Shown in pieces: positions 21,090 through 28,254 of a DNA stretch of 64,000 nucleotides. Origin of the DNA: Verrucomicrobiota bacterium (GTDB lineage Bacteria; Verrucomicrobiota; Verrucomicrobiia; Opitutales; Opitutaceae). The notes below the pieces were generated by a model. That model saw nothing but the letters and a program-made list of their open reading frames with translations. It was not told where the DNA came from and searched no databases. Made by a program: the position numbers and the translations under genes. Location of the stretch: NCBI GenBank assembly GCA_023432225.1, contig JAEYUW010000011.1:39593-103592 (forward strand), in the 5' to 3' direction. The first letter of the stretch is position 1; every line of letters starts with the position of its first letter.

Positions 21090-21809
21090 GTGAATCTTGT
21101 GCTTTTCGCCGCTGACGAGCTCGCGTCGCCGCTGCCGCGGGCCGACCTCCGCGCGCGACACCTGCTGGAGATTCTGCGCTGCGCGCCGGGCGACGAATTT
21201 GACGCGGGCCTGATCAACGGCCCGCGCGGCAAAGGCCGCCTCGCCGCCGTGCGCGACGACGCGCTCGAGTTGACGTTCCAGTGGACGGTGCCGCCGACGC
21301 CGCCGGACGCGATCACGCTGCTCATCGGCCTGCCGCGCCCGCAAACCGCCCGCGATATCCTGCGCGATGCCACCACGCTCGGAGTGAGCGCCATCCATTT
21401 CGTGGCGACGGAGAAAACCGAACCCAGCTACGCGCAAAGCACGCTCTGGCGCGACGGCGAATGGCGCCGCCACGCGCTCGCCGGCGCCTCGCAGGCCTTC
21501 GCGACGCAGATTCCCGCAATCACCGCCACGCACTCGCTCGCCACCGCGCTCGCCCTCCTGTCGCCCGACGCCACCCGCCTCGCCCTTGACAATTACGAGG
21601 CCCCGCGCGCCCTCGCCGAATATGGCGTATTACGCCACAAACCCGTGGTGCTCGCCCTCGGTCCCGAGCGCGGCTGGGGTCCGCGCGACCGCGCGGAGCT
21701 GCGCGCGGCCGGTTTCGAACTCGTGCATCTCGGCTCGCGCGTGCTGCGGCTCGAAACCGCGGTCGTCGCCGCCCTCACGCTGGCGAAAGCCGCGCGCGGC
21801 ACGCTGTGA
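21090..21809 (+). CDS. rsmE: 16S rRNA (uracil(1498)-N(3))-methyltransferase
   Basis: RsmE methylates U1498 of 16S rRNA using SAM. The 239 residues match the family size (243 in E. coli). The N-terminal PUA-like part contains RARHLLEILRCAPGDEF. The SPOUT knot shows ALGPERGWGPRDRAEL (family IGPEGGFS..E) and LGSRVLRLETAVVAAL, which is diagnostic. Just before the knot, about residues 177-183 (AEYGVLRH) are encoded by a dispersed palindrome found elsewhere in the window. It starts 78 bases from the divergent response regulator gene. Confidence 0.93.
   Translation: MNLVLFAADELASPLPRADLRARHLLEILRCAPGDEFDAGLINGPRGKGRLAAVRDDALELTFQWTVPPTPPDAITLLIGLPRPQTARDILRDATTLGVSAIHFVATEKTEPSYAQSTLWRDGEWRRHALAGASQAFATQIPAITATHSLATALALLSPDATRLALDNYEAPRALAEYGVLRHKPVVLALGPERGWGPRDRAELRAAGFELVHLGSRVLRLETAVVAALTLAKAARGTL
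21619..21637. repeat. TATGGCGTATTACGCCA palindrome inside rsmE
   Basis: AATATGGCGTATTACGCCA contains the perfect palindrome arms TGGCGTA/TACGCCA (21623-21637) also present twice at 6136-6204. Here it is read in frame as EYGVLRH within RsmE. Confidence 0.85.
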
Positions 21810-21932
21810 AGCGACACCGATCTCGTCGGCGACGAGAGCGAACGTCGGCAAGGTAGGTTGCGCGCTCGCGCGCAACTCGTGCCCAGTCGCAACGAGGCGC
21901 GCCGCGGCCCCTGCGATTCGCCCGCGCCGGCG

Positions 21933-22496
21933 CTACTTCGTCCGCTTGAAAAAACACACGGTCGGCTGACGCGCGCCTTTGCCGAGCCGCTTCACGCACG
22001 TCCACGCCTCTGGCGTCAGCTCCAATTCGCCGGGCATCTCAAAAATGATCACCGGATCAGGTTTATCGGCGAGCAGCGCCGTCAGACGCGCAAACAGCTT
22101 GGGCGCCACCTCCGCAATCAGATCGTAAGGCGGATCGATAAACACGAGGTCGGGCGCGTCGCCCGTCGCCGGCACGCCCGTCGCATCGGCGTTGATCACC
22201 GCCAGATCGTGCGTGTCACGCGCGAGGCTTTTGCACACCGCCGCGATATTCTCCCGGATGCAGGCGGCCGTTTTCCCGTTTTTCTCCACAAACACGCCGC
22301 CCGACGCTCCGCGGCTCAGCGCCTCCAAGCCATAGGCGCCGCTGCCCGCAAACAGATCAAGAAACCGCGCGTCCGGGACGCGGCTCGCGATGCTCGAAAA
22401 CACCGCCTGCCGCATCGCATCTGTCGCCGGACGCACCGCATCACCCTTCGGCAACGTCAACGGGATGCCACGCGCGTTGCCGCCCGTTATGCGCAT
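21933..22496 (-). CDS. rsmD: 16S rRNA (guanine(966)-N(2))-methyltransferase
   Basis: RsmD methylates G966 of 16S rRNA. The 187 residues carry all hallmarks: start MRITGGNARG, RPATDAMRQAVFSSI (family RPT...R..LF), SAM-binding DLFAGSGAYGLEALSRGA and the catalytic FIDPPYD. Start at 22496 fits family members; an ATG 42 bases upstream would add an unconserved leader. It is convergent with rsmE, giving two rRNA methyltransferase genes side by side. Confidence 0.93.
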   Translation of the reverse strand: MRITGGNARGIPLTLPKGDAVRPATDAMRQAVFSSIASRVPDARFLDLFAGSGAYGLEALSRGASGGVFVEKNGKTAACIRENIAAVCKSLARDTHDLAVINADATGVPATGDAPDLVFIDPPYDLIAEVAPKLFARLTALLADKPDPVIIFEMPGELELTPEAWTCVKRLGKGARQPTVCFFKRTK

Positions 22497-22691
22497 CGCA
22501 TCGAGCCTTCCACGGCGCAGCAAAGTGCACTCCGCCATGACTTTCTCTCACATGGCGGGGGAACAGATCCTGCTAGTTGCGGTTTTAACATACTGTTTGC
22601 GCCCCAGCGGGCCGGGACTTACCTGTCCCTGTTCTGCTCGAGCCAACACCTAACTGGCCCGGGCCGACGCAAAGGCAATCACTGACCAAGC

Positions 22692-24170
22692 ATGATGTCC
22701 CGACTCGCAGTCTGGCTGCTCCTCGCGGCTGGGTTCGCGCAACCGCTCCGCGGCGCCGAACTCAACGGCTGGCCGTTGCGTGTCGCGAACGTCGATGACG
22801 CGACCGGGGCCGTCACCGCCCAACAAGGCCTCGGGCCGCTGCTCGCCGAGCGCACCGCGCCTGACGGCACCAACGTCCGGGCACTGCGTCCGCTCTTTCT
22901 TCACGAGGCCAAGGGCGACAGGGAGACGATGCACTTCCTCTACCCGCTCATCACCTGGCGGCGCGACGGCGCGGAGTCGTGGTTCTCGATTTTTCAGCTC
23001 GTCAATGATCGCCGCGAAACCGGCCTCAGCGGCCAACCCGTGCACGGTTTCGACGTCTGGCCGCTCTATTTTTCGCGTCAGACCGGCGATCCCGCCACGA
23101 GCTACCGCGGGCTGTTGCCGATCGCCGGCGAAATCAAAGACCGCTTCGGCAAGGACCGAATGAGCTGGGCCGCGTTTCCGCTCTACTTTCGCGTCGAGAA
23201 GGACGGCCGCCACACCGACTACGTGCCGTGGCCCTTCCTCCGCTTCACGGACGGCAACGGTCACCGCGGCTTCGAATTCTGGCCGATCGGCGGACGCGTC
23301 ACGCGCGCTGGCGACTACGACAACCAGTATTATCTCTGGCCGCTCATCTACAAACAGGTGAAGCAACTCGATGAGCCCACAGGCGCCGGCGCCACGCGCG
23401 AGAATCTCGGCTTCCTGCCCTTCTACACGCGCGCGACCGCGCCCGGGTCGATCGACGAGAATTACCTCTGGCCGTTCTTCGGCTACACCGACCGCACCGC
23501 GCCGAAGCGCTACCACGAGACGCGCTACTTCTGGCCGCTGCTCGTGCAAGGCCGCGGCGACGAGCGCTACGTCAATCGTTGGGCGCCGCTCTACACGCAC
23601 AGCGTCGTGAAAGGCTACGACAAGACCTGGTTCGCGTGGCCGCTCGTGCGCAATGCCCGCTGGTCCGACGCCGGCCTCGCGAACGAGCGCAATCAGTTCC
23701 TGTTTTTCGTCTACTGGTCGCACGAACAGCGCAGCCTCACGAACTCCGCCGCCGCGCCCGCCTACAAAAAACACCTGTGGCCGCTCTTCAGCGTGTGGGA
23801 CAACGGCGCCGGACGCCGTCAACTTCAGCTCGTGAGTCCGTTCGAGGTGTTCTTTCCGAACAACCAGCCGATCCGCGAGCTCTACACTCCCCTCTTCGCG
23901 CTCTACCGTTACGACCAGCGCGCGCCGGACGACACCCGCTGGAGCATTCTGTGGAATCTCGTCAGCCGCCGCCGCTCGCCCACCGAGCGCGAGTTCCATC
24001 TCGGCCCGCTCTTCAGCACGCGCGCCACGTCGCAGTCCGGCGAGCGCGTCGCGATCGGTAACGGCCTGCTGAGCTGGCGCCGCGCGCCCGGCGAGCGCCG
24101 CTGGAAATTTTCCGTGTTCGATTTCCGTCGCTCCGTCGACACTCCGGCCAATGCGGCCGCTCTCCCATGA
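22692..24170 (+). CDS. Outer-membrane-type protein with WPL repeats, first gene of an Mla/MCE operon
   Basis: The 492-residue product has a signal peptide (MSRLAVWLLLAAGFAQPLRG). It is then built of aromatic-rich strands repeating about every 40-60 residues around a WPL/WPF core: FDVWPLYFSR, YVPWPFLRF, YYLWPLIYK, NYLWPFFGYT, RYFWPLLVQG, TWFAWPLVRN and KHLWPLFSVW. The pattern suggests a beta-barrel or beta-propeller at the outer membrane or periplasm, with no named family recognised. Its stop overlaps the mlaE start by four bases (ATGA), so it is translated with the lipid transporter and is a candidate outer-membrane partner for it. That role is inferred from position. Confidence 0.75.
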   Translation: MMSRLAVWLLLAAGFAQPLRGAELNGWPLRVANVDDATGAVTAQQGLGPLLAERTAPDGTNVRALRPLFLHEAKGDRETMHFLYPLITWRRDGAESWFSIFQLVNDRRETGLSGQPVHGFDVWPLYFSRQTGDPATSYRGLLPIAGEIKDRFGKDRMSWAAFPLYFRVEKDGRHTDYVPWPFLRFTDGNGHRGFEFWPIGGRVTRAGDYDNQYYLWPLIYKQVKQLDEPTGAGATRENLGFLPFYTRATAPGSIDENYLWPFFGYTDRTAPKRYHETRYFWPLLVQGRGDERYVNRWAPLYTHSVVKGYDKTWFAWPLVRNARWSDAGLANERNQFLFFVYWSHEQRSLTNSAAAPAYKKHLWPLFSVWDNGAGRRQLQLVSPFEVFFPNNQPIRELYTPLFALYRYDQRAPDDTRWSILWNLVSRRRSPTEREFHLGPLFSTRATSQSGERVAIGNGLLSWRRAPGERRWKFSVFDFRRSVDTPANAAALP

Positions 24171-24919
24171 AACAGCTTAACCTCGTCATCGGCCACATCG
24201 GCGGCGTCGTGCTCCTGACGACGCGCACGCTGAAATACACCGGCACGCTCCCGCGACAATTCGGGCGTTTCGTCGAGCAGTGTTTCCTCATCGGCTACAC
24301 GTCGCTGCCGATCGTCACGATCCTGAGCTTCTTTATCGGCTCGGTGCTCGCGCTACAGTCCGGCTACTCGATGGAGAATTTCGGTGCCAAGCAGTTCATC
24401 GGCACGCTCGTCGGTCTCTCGATGGCGCGCGAACTCGGACCCGTCATGGTCGCCATCCTCATCGCCGGCCGCGTGGGCAGTGCGATCACGGCCGAGTTGG
24501 CCTCGATGAAAGTTTATCAGGAAATCGACGCGCTCGTGACGATGAACATCCCGCCGGAGCGCATGCTCGTGCTGCCGCGCCTCGCCGCTGTGCTCGTGAT
24601 GATGCCGGTGCTCGCGCTCATCGCCAACCTCTGCGGCTGGTATGGCGGCGCGCTTATCTGCCAATACACGCATTTCATTTCGGTCGACAGTGAATCCTAC
24701 TTTGCCGCGCTGAAGCGCTACATGGATTGGAAGGACATCACCGACGGCCTTCTCAAAGCGGAAGTCTTCGGCTTCGTGATCGTCCTCGTCTGCTGCTACA
24801 TCGGCCTCAACACCCGCGGCGGCCCACGCGAGATCGGCGCCTCCGTCACGAAGGCGGTCGTCACTTCGCTCATCCTCATCCTGGTGCTCGATTACTTCGT
24901 CACCAAGGCGCTCCTCTGA
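24167..24919 (+). CDS. mlaE: MlaE-family ABC transporter permease
   Basis: The 250-residue membrane protein has the MlaE fold: GYTSLPIVTILSFFIGSVLA, then the conserved VGLSMARELGPVMVAILIAG and RVGSAITAELASMKVYQEID, and further helices to the C-terminus. In the Mla/MCE system it is the inner-membrane permease that moves phospholipids between membranes, working with MlaF (next gene) and MlaD. It overlaps the preceding gene by four bases. Confidence 0.95.
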   Translation: MKQLNLVIGHIGGVVLLTTRTLKYTGTLPRQFGRFVEQCFLIGYTSLPIVTILSFFIGSVLALQSGYSMENFGAKQFIGTLVGLSMARELGPVMVAILIAGRVGSAITAELASMKVYQEIDALVTMNIPPERMLVLPRLAAVLVMMPVLALIANLCGWYGGALICQYTHFISVDSESYFAALKRYMDWKDITDGLLKAEVFGFVIVLVCCYIGLNTRGGPREIGASVTKAVVTSLILILVLDYFVTKALL

Positions 24920-24925
24920 CCGGCC

Positions 24926-25735
24926 ATGAGTTCTCCGTCCTCCTACACCTCCACGCCCTTCGACGGGAAAACCTTCGGCGTCACCGTCGATCACCTGACG
25001 AAGAAATTCGGCCACACCACCGTCCTGAAGGATATCAGCCTCGAGGTCCGGCCCGGTGAGATTTTCTGCATCATGGGCCCCAGCGGCTCGGGCAAGAGCG
25101 TTCTCCTGAAACACATCGCCGGCCTCGAACTGCCCACGAGCGGCAGCGTGCGCATCGGCGAATTCGACGCCGGTGATCCGGACACGCGCGACAAGGTCCA
25201 CCTCGCTCTCGTGTTCCAAGCCGGCGCGCTCTTCAACTCGCTCACGGTCTACGACAATCTCGCGCTCTACCCACGCGAGCACCGCCAGTGCAACGAGGCG
25301 GGCATCCGCGAGCGCGTCATGCGCGCGCTCTCGATCCTCTCGCTCGAGAAGGCGGCGCAGAAATACCCCTCCGAGCTCTCCGGCGGCATGAAGAAACGCG
25401 TCGCCATCGCCCGCGCGTTGGTGATGGAACCGCAGCTCCTTCTCTACGACGAGCCGACCTCGGAGCTCGACCCGGTGATGGGCGCCACGATCAGCGAGAT
25501 CATCGCCACGCTGCGCGAGCAGACCGCCGTCACGAGCATCGTGGTCACGCACGACCGCGATCTGGCGATCAACATCGCCGATCGCATCGCGATCATCATG
25601 GACGGCAAGATCCGCGCCACCGGCAAACCCGCCGACTTCCGCGAGCCGAAGGAGCGCGACATCGCCGACTTCCTGACGCCCGTCATCGATCTCAAAAATC
25701 CCCGCTTTAAACAACTGGAGAACTCCCATGAATAA
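24926..25735 (+). CDS. mlaF: MlaF-family ABC transporter ATPase
   Basis: The 269-residue ATPase has Walker A GPSGSGKSVLLK, Q-loop in LVFQAGALFNSLTVYDN (typical of the MlaF group), signature LSGGMKKRVAIARAL, Walker B LLLYDEPTSELDP and H-loop VVTHD. It powers lipid transport by MlaE/MlaD. It follows mlaE by six bases, and its end overlaps the mlaD start by eight bases. Confidence 0.95.
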   Translation: MSSPSSYTSTPFDGKTFGVTVDHLTKKFGHTTVLKDISLEVRPGEIFCIMGPSGSGKSVLLKHIAGLELPTSGSVRIGEFDAGDPDTRDKVHLALVFQAGALFNSLTVYDNLALYPREHRQCNEAGIRERVMRALSILSLEKAAQKYPSELSGGMKKRVAIARALVMEPQLLLYDEPTSELDPVMGATISEIIATLREQTAVTSIVVTHDRDLAINIADRIAIIMDGKIRATGKPADFREPKERDIADFLTPVIDLKNPRFKQLENSHE

Positions 25736-26717
25736 CACGCAACAGACCGTTCGCGTCGGCCTTTTCTTCCTGCTCGGCTGCGCGCTGGCTTGGATCACGT
25801 TCGAGTCGCTGAGCGGCGGCCAGATCTTCAAGAAGAGCGGTTACACGCTCGTCGCACCCTTCGCCAATCTCAAGGGCCTCAAGGAAGGCGACGAGGTCCT
25901 CATGGCCGGCGTGAAAATCGGCTCCGTTGCACAAACCCGCCTCGGCAATCAGCGCGTCGAAGCCGTCCTCACCATCGATCCCAAAGTCGCGATCCCGAAC
26001 GATGCCGTGGCCTCCGTCGAGACCTCCAGCCTCCTCGGCAGTCAGCACCTCGCCGTCAGCTTTGGCACCTCCGCCGTCATGTTGAAGGAAGGCGACACGA
26101 TGAAGACGAAGAACACGGCGGACATGAACGAGGTCATCGCTCAACTCGGCTCGCTCGGGGCGAAGCTCGAAGGCGTTGCCGACAACATTGGCAAAGCGCT
26201 CGGTGGTGACAGCGGCTCCGGTTCGCTCTTCAGCAAACTCGATAAGCTCGTCGACCAAAACGGCCCGAAGCTGACCGACACCATCGCCAATCTCCAGGAC
26301 ATCACCGCCAAGATCAAAAATGGCGACGGCACCTTCGGTAAACTCGTCAACGACCCCAAACTCCACGACGAACTCGTCGTGGCGGTCGGCGAGATCAAAG
26401 CCGCCGCCGCCGATGCGAAAATCTTCATGGCCGACACCCGCGGCATCATCACCGACGTGAAATCCGGCAAGGGCGCCGTCGGCGCGCTGCTCTACGACCA
26501 GGCCACCGCCGACAACCTCAAGGCCACCGTAGCCAACGCCCGCACGGTCTCGGACAAAATCGCGAAAGGCGAAGGCACCCTCGGCAAACTCCTCGCCGAC
26601 GACACCATGTATCGTGACATGCAAGGCGTGATGAAGAAGGCCGACCGCGCGCTCGACAGCCTCGGCGACTCCGGCCCGATCCAAGCCGTCGGCGTCGTTG
26701 CCAACGCGCTGTTCTGA
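25728..26717 (+). CDS. mlaD: MlaD/MCE-domain lipid-binding protein
   Basis: The N-terminal membrane helix (VGLFFLLGCALAWITFE) is followed by a single MCE domain at about residues 35-115 (ANLKGLKEGDEVLMAGVKIG is typical). The rest (about 130-320) is a helical region with repeats of the form GDGTFGKLVNDPKLHD / GKGAVGALLYDQATAD / GEGTLGKLLADDTMY, as found in many bacterial MlaD-type proteins. It is the periplasmic lipid-conducting subunit of the transporter. It is the last gene of the operon and is followed by a terminator. Confidence 0.93.
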   Translation: MNNTQQTVRVGLFFLLGCALAWITFESLSGGQIFKKSGYTLVAPFANLKGLKEGDEVLMAGVKIGSVAQTRLGNQRVEAVLTIDPKVAIPNDAVASVETSSLLGSQHLAVSFGTSAVMLKEGDTMKTKNTADMNEVIAQLGSLGAKLEGVADNIGKALGGDSGSGSLFSKLDKLVDQNGPKLTDTIANLQDITAKIKNGDGTFGKLVNDPKLHDELVVAVGEIKAAAADAKIFMADTRGIITDVKSGKGAVGALLYDQATADNLKATVANARTVSDKIAKGEGTLGKLLADDTMYRDMQGVMKKADRALDSLGDSGPIQAVGVVANALF

Positions 26718-26754
26718 GCTGTCGTAGCGCAAGCGTTCGCGATTCGGCGTCCCA

Positions 26755-26785
26755 ACCCGCGGCTCTCGCCGCGGGTTTTTGTTTA
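26755..26785 (+). terminator. Terminator of the Mla operon
   Basis: ACCCGCGG / CCGCGGGT stem of eight base pairs with a CTCTCG loop, then TTTTTGTTT, 37 bases after the mlaD stop. Confidence 0.88.
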
Positions 26786-26788
26786 CCT

Positions 26789-26858
26789 GTAGCGGCGGTC
26801 TATGACCGCCGACGAAGCATGCACCACGTTCGCTCGGCGGTCACAGACCGCCGCTACA
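26789..26858. repeat. Bipartite palindromic repeat, GTAGCGGCGGTC family
   Basis: TGTAGCGGCGGTCTATGACC opens and GGTCACAGACCGCCGCTACA closes a 70-base element; the two ends are nearly complementary and each contains its own short hairpin (GGCGGTC..GACCGCC). It directly follows the Mla terminator. Confidence 0.85.
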
Positions 26859-26930
26859 GTTTCCGCCAAAATCTCGCCCGCCCCCGGTGATGCGCTTGCC
26901 GCCGCCCGTGCCGCGCGTTTCGTTCTCACC

Positions 26931-27314
26931 ATGCCATTCGTCATCCAGCTTTTCCCCGGCGAATTCGCCATCGCTCGCCTGCCCGCCGACGCCGCGATTC
27001 CCGACTGGGTGCGCTCGGATGTCTTCAGCGCCACGACCCGCACGATGGATGAACTCTCCATCCTCTGCCCGGCCGCGCAGATTCCGACGGAGGTGAAGCA
27101 CGAAGCGGGTTGGCGTCTGTTCAAACTCCGCGGCCCATTCGCGTTCACCGAGACGGGCATCTTGTCTTCGGTGCTAGACCCCCTCGCCTTCTCGCGCATC
27201 AGCATCCTCGCGCAATCCACCTTCGACACCGACTACGTCTTCGTGAAACAGGCTCAGCTGGAGGATGCCGTGCGCACACTCCGCAACGCCAATCACACCG
27301 TCGAGCGCCTGTAA
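26931..27314 (+). CDS. ACT-domain protein
   Basis: The 127-residue protein begins MPFVIQLFPGEFAIARLPAD and has the layout of small ACT/CASTOR-type proteins: a first strand-rich part, then EAGWRLFKLRGPFAFTETGI followed by SSVLDPLAFSRISILAQSTF and DTDYVFVKQAQLEDAV, the ACT helix-strand pattern. Such proteins bind small ligands, often amino acids. The ATG at 26931 is preferred because earlier in-frame codons fall inside the repeat element. It stands alone between two repeat elements. Confidence 0.75.
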   Translation: MPFVIQLFPGEFAIARLPADAAIPDWVRSDVFSATTRTMDELSILCPAAQIPTEVKHEAGWRLFKLRGPFAFTETGILSSVLDPLAFSRISILAQSTFDTDYVFVKQAQLEDAVRTLRNANHTVERL

Positions 27315-27411
27315 GTAGGGCCGGTCTCCGACCGGCCCCGCCCGACGTTCGTCCGCCCACCAGACCCGCGAACGCGCTTCCCTCCGAGTCGGGGTCACAG
27401 CCCGGCCCCAC
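27315..27411. repeat. Bipartite repeat, GGCCGGTC family
   Basis: GTAGGGCCGGTCTCCGACCG begins directly after the ACT gene stop and GGTCACAGCCCGGCCCCAC closes the element; the halves are complementary in part and the first half is itself a hairpin. Confidence 0.65.
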
Positions 27412-27440
27412 TTGGCACGCCTCGCGCTGCAATCGTCCGC

Positions 27441-27968
27441 ATGCCCCATCCTCACCTCACCTTCGCCGCGATGACCGCCGCCGACTGGCCCGACGTGCAG
27501 CGCATCTACGCCGAAGGCATCGCAACTGGCATCGCCACCTTCGAGTCGACGCCGCCCGAGACCTTCACCGATTTCATCAAAAACAAAATCCCGGATGCCT
27601 GCATCGTCGCGCGCGCCACGACCGGCGCAATCGCCGCGTGGGCGGTGCTGATTCCCGTCTCAGCGCGATACGTCTACCGCGGAGTAGCCGAAATGAGCCT
27701 CTACGTCGCCGCCGCGCATCGCGGCCAGCGCGTCGGCGATGCGCTCATGAAGGAGATGGTCCGACTCAGCGAAGCCCAAGGCTTCTGGACGCTGCAGTCC
27801 GCCACGTTTCCCGAAAACGCCGCCAGCATCGCGCTGCAACAGCGCCACGGTTTTCACATCGTCGGCATTCGCGAAAAGATCGGCCGCATGCCGCACGGCC
27901 CGCTCGCCGGCCAATGGTGCGACACGCTCCTGCTCGAGCGCCGCAGCCGCACCGTCGGACGCGACTGA
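27441..27968 (+). CDS. GNAT-family N-acetyltransferase (phosphinothricin acetyltransferase-like)
   Basis: The 175-residue protein matches the Pat/Bar-type GNAT pattern. DWPDVQRIYAEGIATGIATF is followed by FESTPPE (typical of phosphinothricin and methionine-sulfoximine acetyltransferases), VYRGVAEMSLYVAAAHRGQR for acetyl-CoA binding, and ENAASIALQQRHGFHIVG near the C-terminus. It would acetylate the amino group of a glutamate-analogue or similar small molecule; the actual substrate is unknown. It is a single gene between repeats. Confidence 0.88.
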   Translation: MPHPHLTFAAMTAADWPDVQRIYAEGIATGIATFESTPPETFTDFIKNKIPDACIVARATTGAIAAWAVLIPVSARYVYRGVAEMSLYVAAAHRGQRVGDALMKEMVRLSEAQGFWTLQSATFPENAASIALQQRHGFHIVGIREKIGRMPHGPLAGQWCDTLLLERRSRTVGRD

Positions 27969-28063
27969 CGCAGGCAGCGTGCACGCAATTGCCCGTGCCG
28001 GCGCCACGCAAGGAAATCGCGCCTCCGCGCCCGGGGGCTACCCGACACCCGCGCCCTCGCGGC

Positions 28064-28086
28064 AAAGTCACGTATTACGTGACTTT
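28064..28086. repeat. AAAGTCACGTATTACGTGACTTT palindrome
   Basis: Eleven-base arms (AAAGTCACGTA / TACGTGACTTT) around a central T, in the spacer after the acetyltransferase gene. The centre CGTATTACG is shared with the palindromes at 6136-6204 and in rsmE. It could equally be a dimeric operator site. Confidence 0.6.
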
Positions 28087-28254
28087 CCACATGAGCCCCA
28101 GGCGAGCGCCGCAGCATCGCGAGGAAGGCTCGCCCACACACGCTTCCGCAATGCCGGCCGCCAGTGCCGCGCGCGGCGCAGCCGGCACCTCTCGGGCACC
28201 GCCTCCGCACACCACGTCGCATTTCGCCCGCTGCGGCGAGCGCACGCTGCGCAC

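Noticed and set aside
28064..28086. Rho-independent terminator after the acetyltransferase gene
   Set aside because: The palindrome is followed by CCACATGAG with no T run, and its centre matches the dispersed CGTATTACG repeats.
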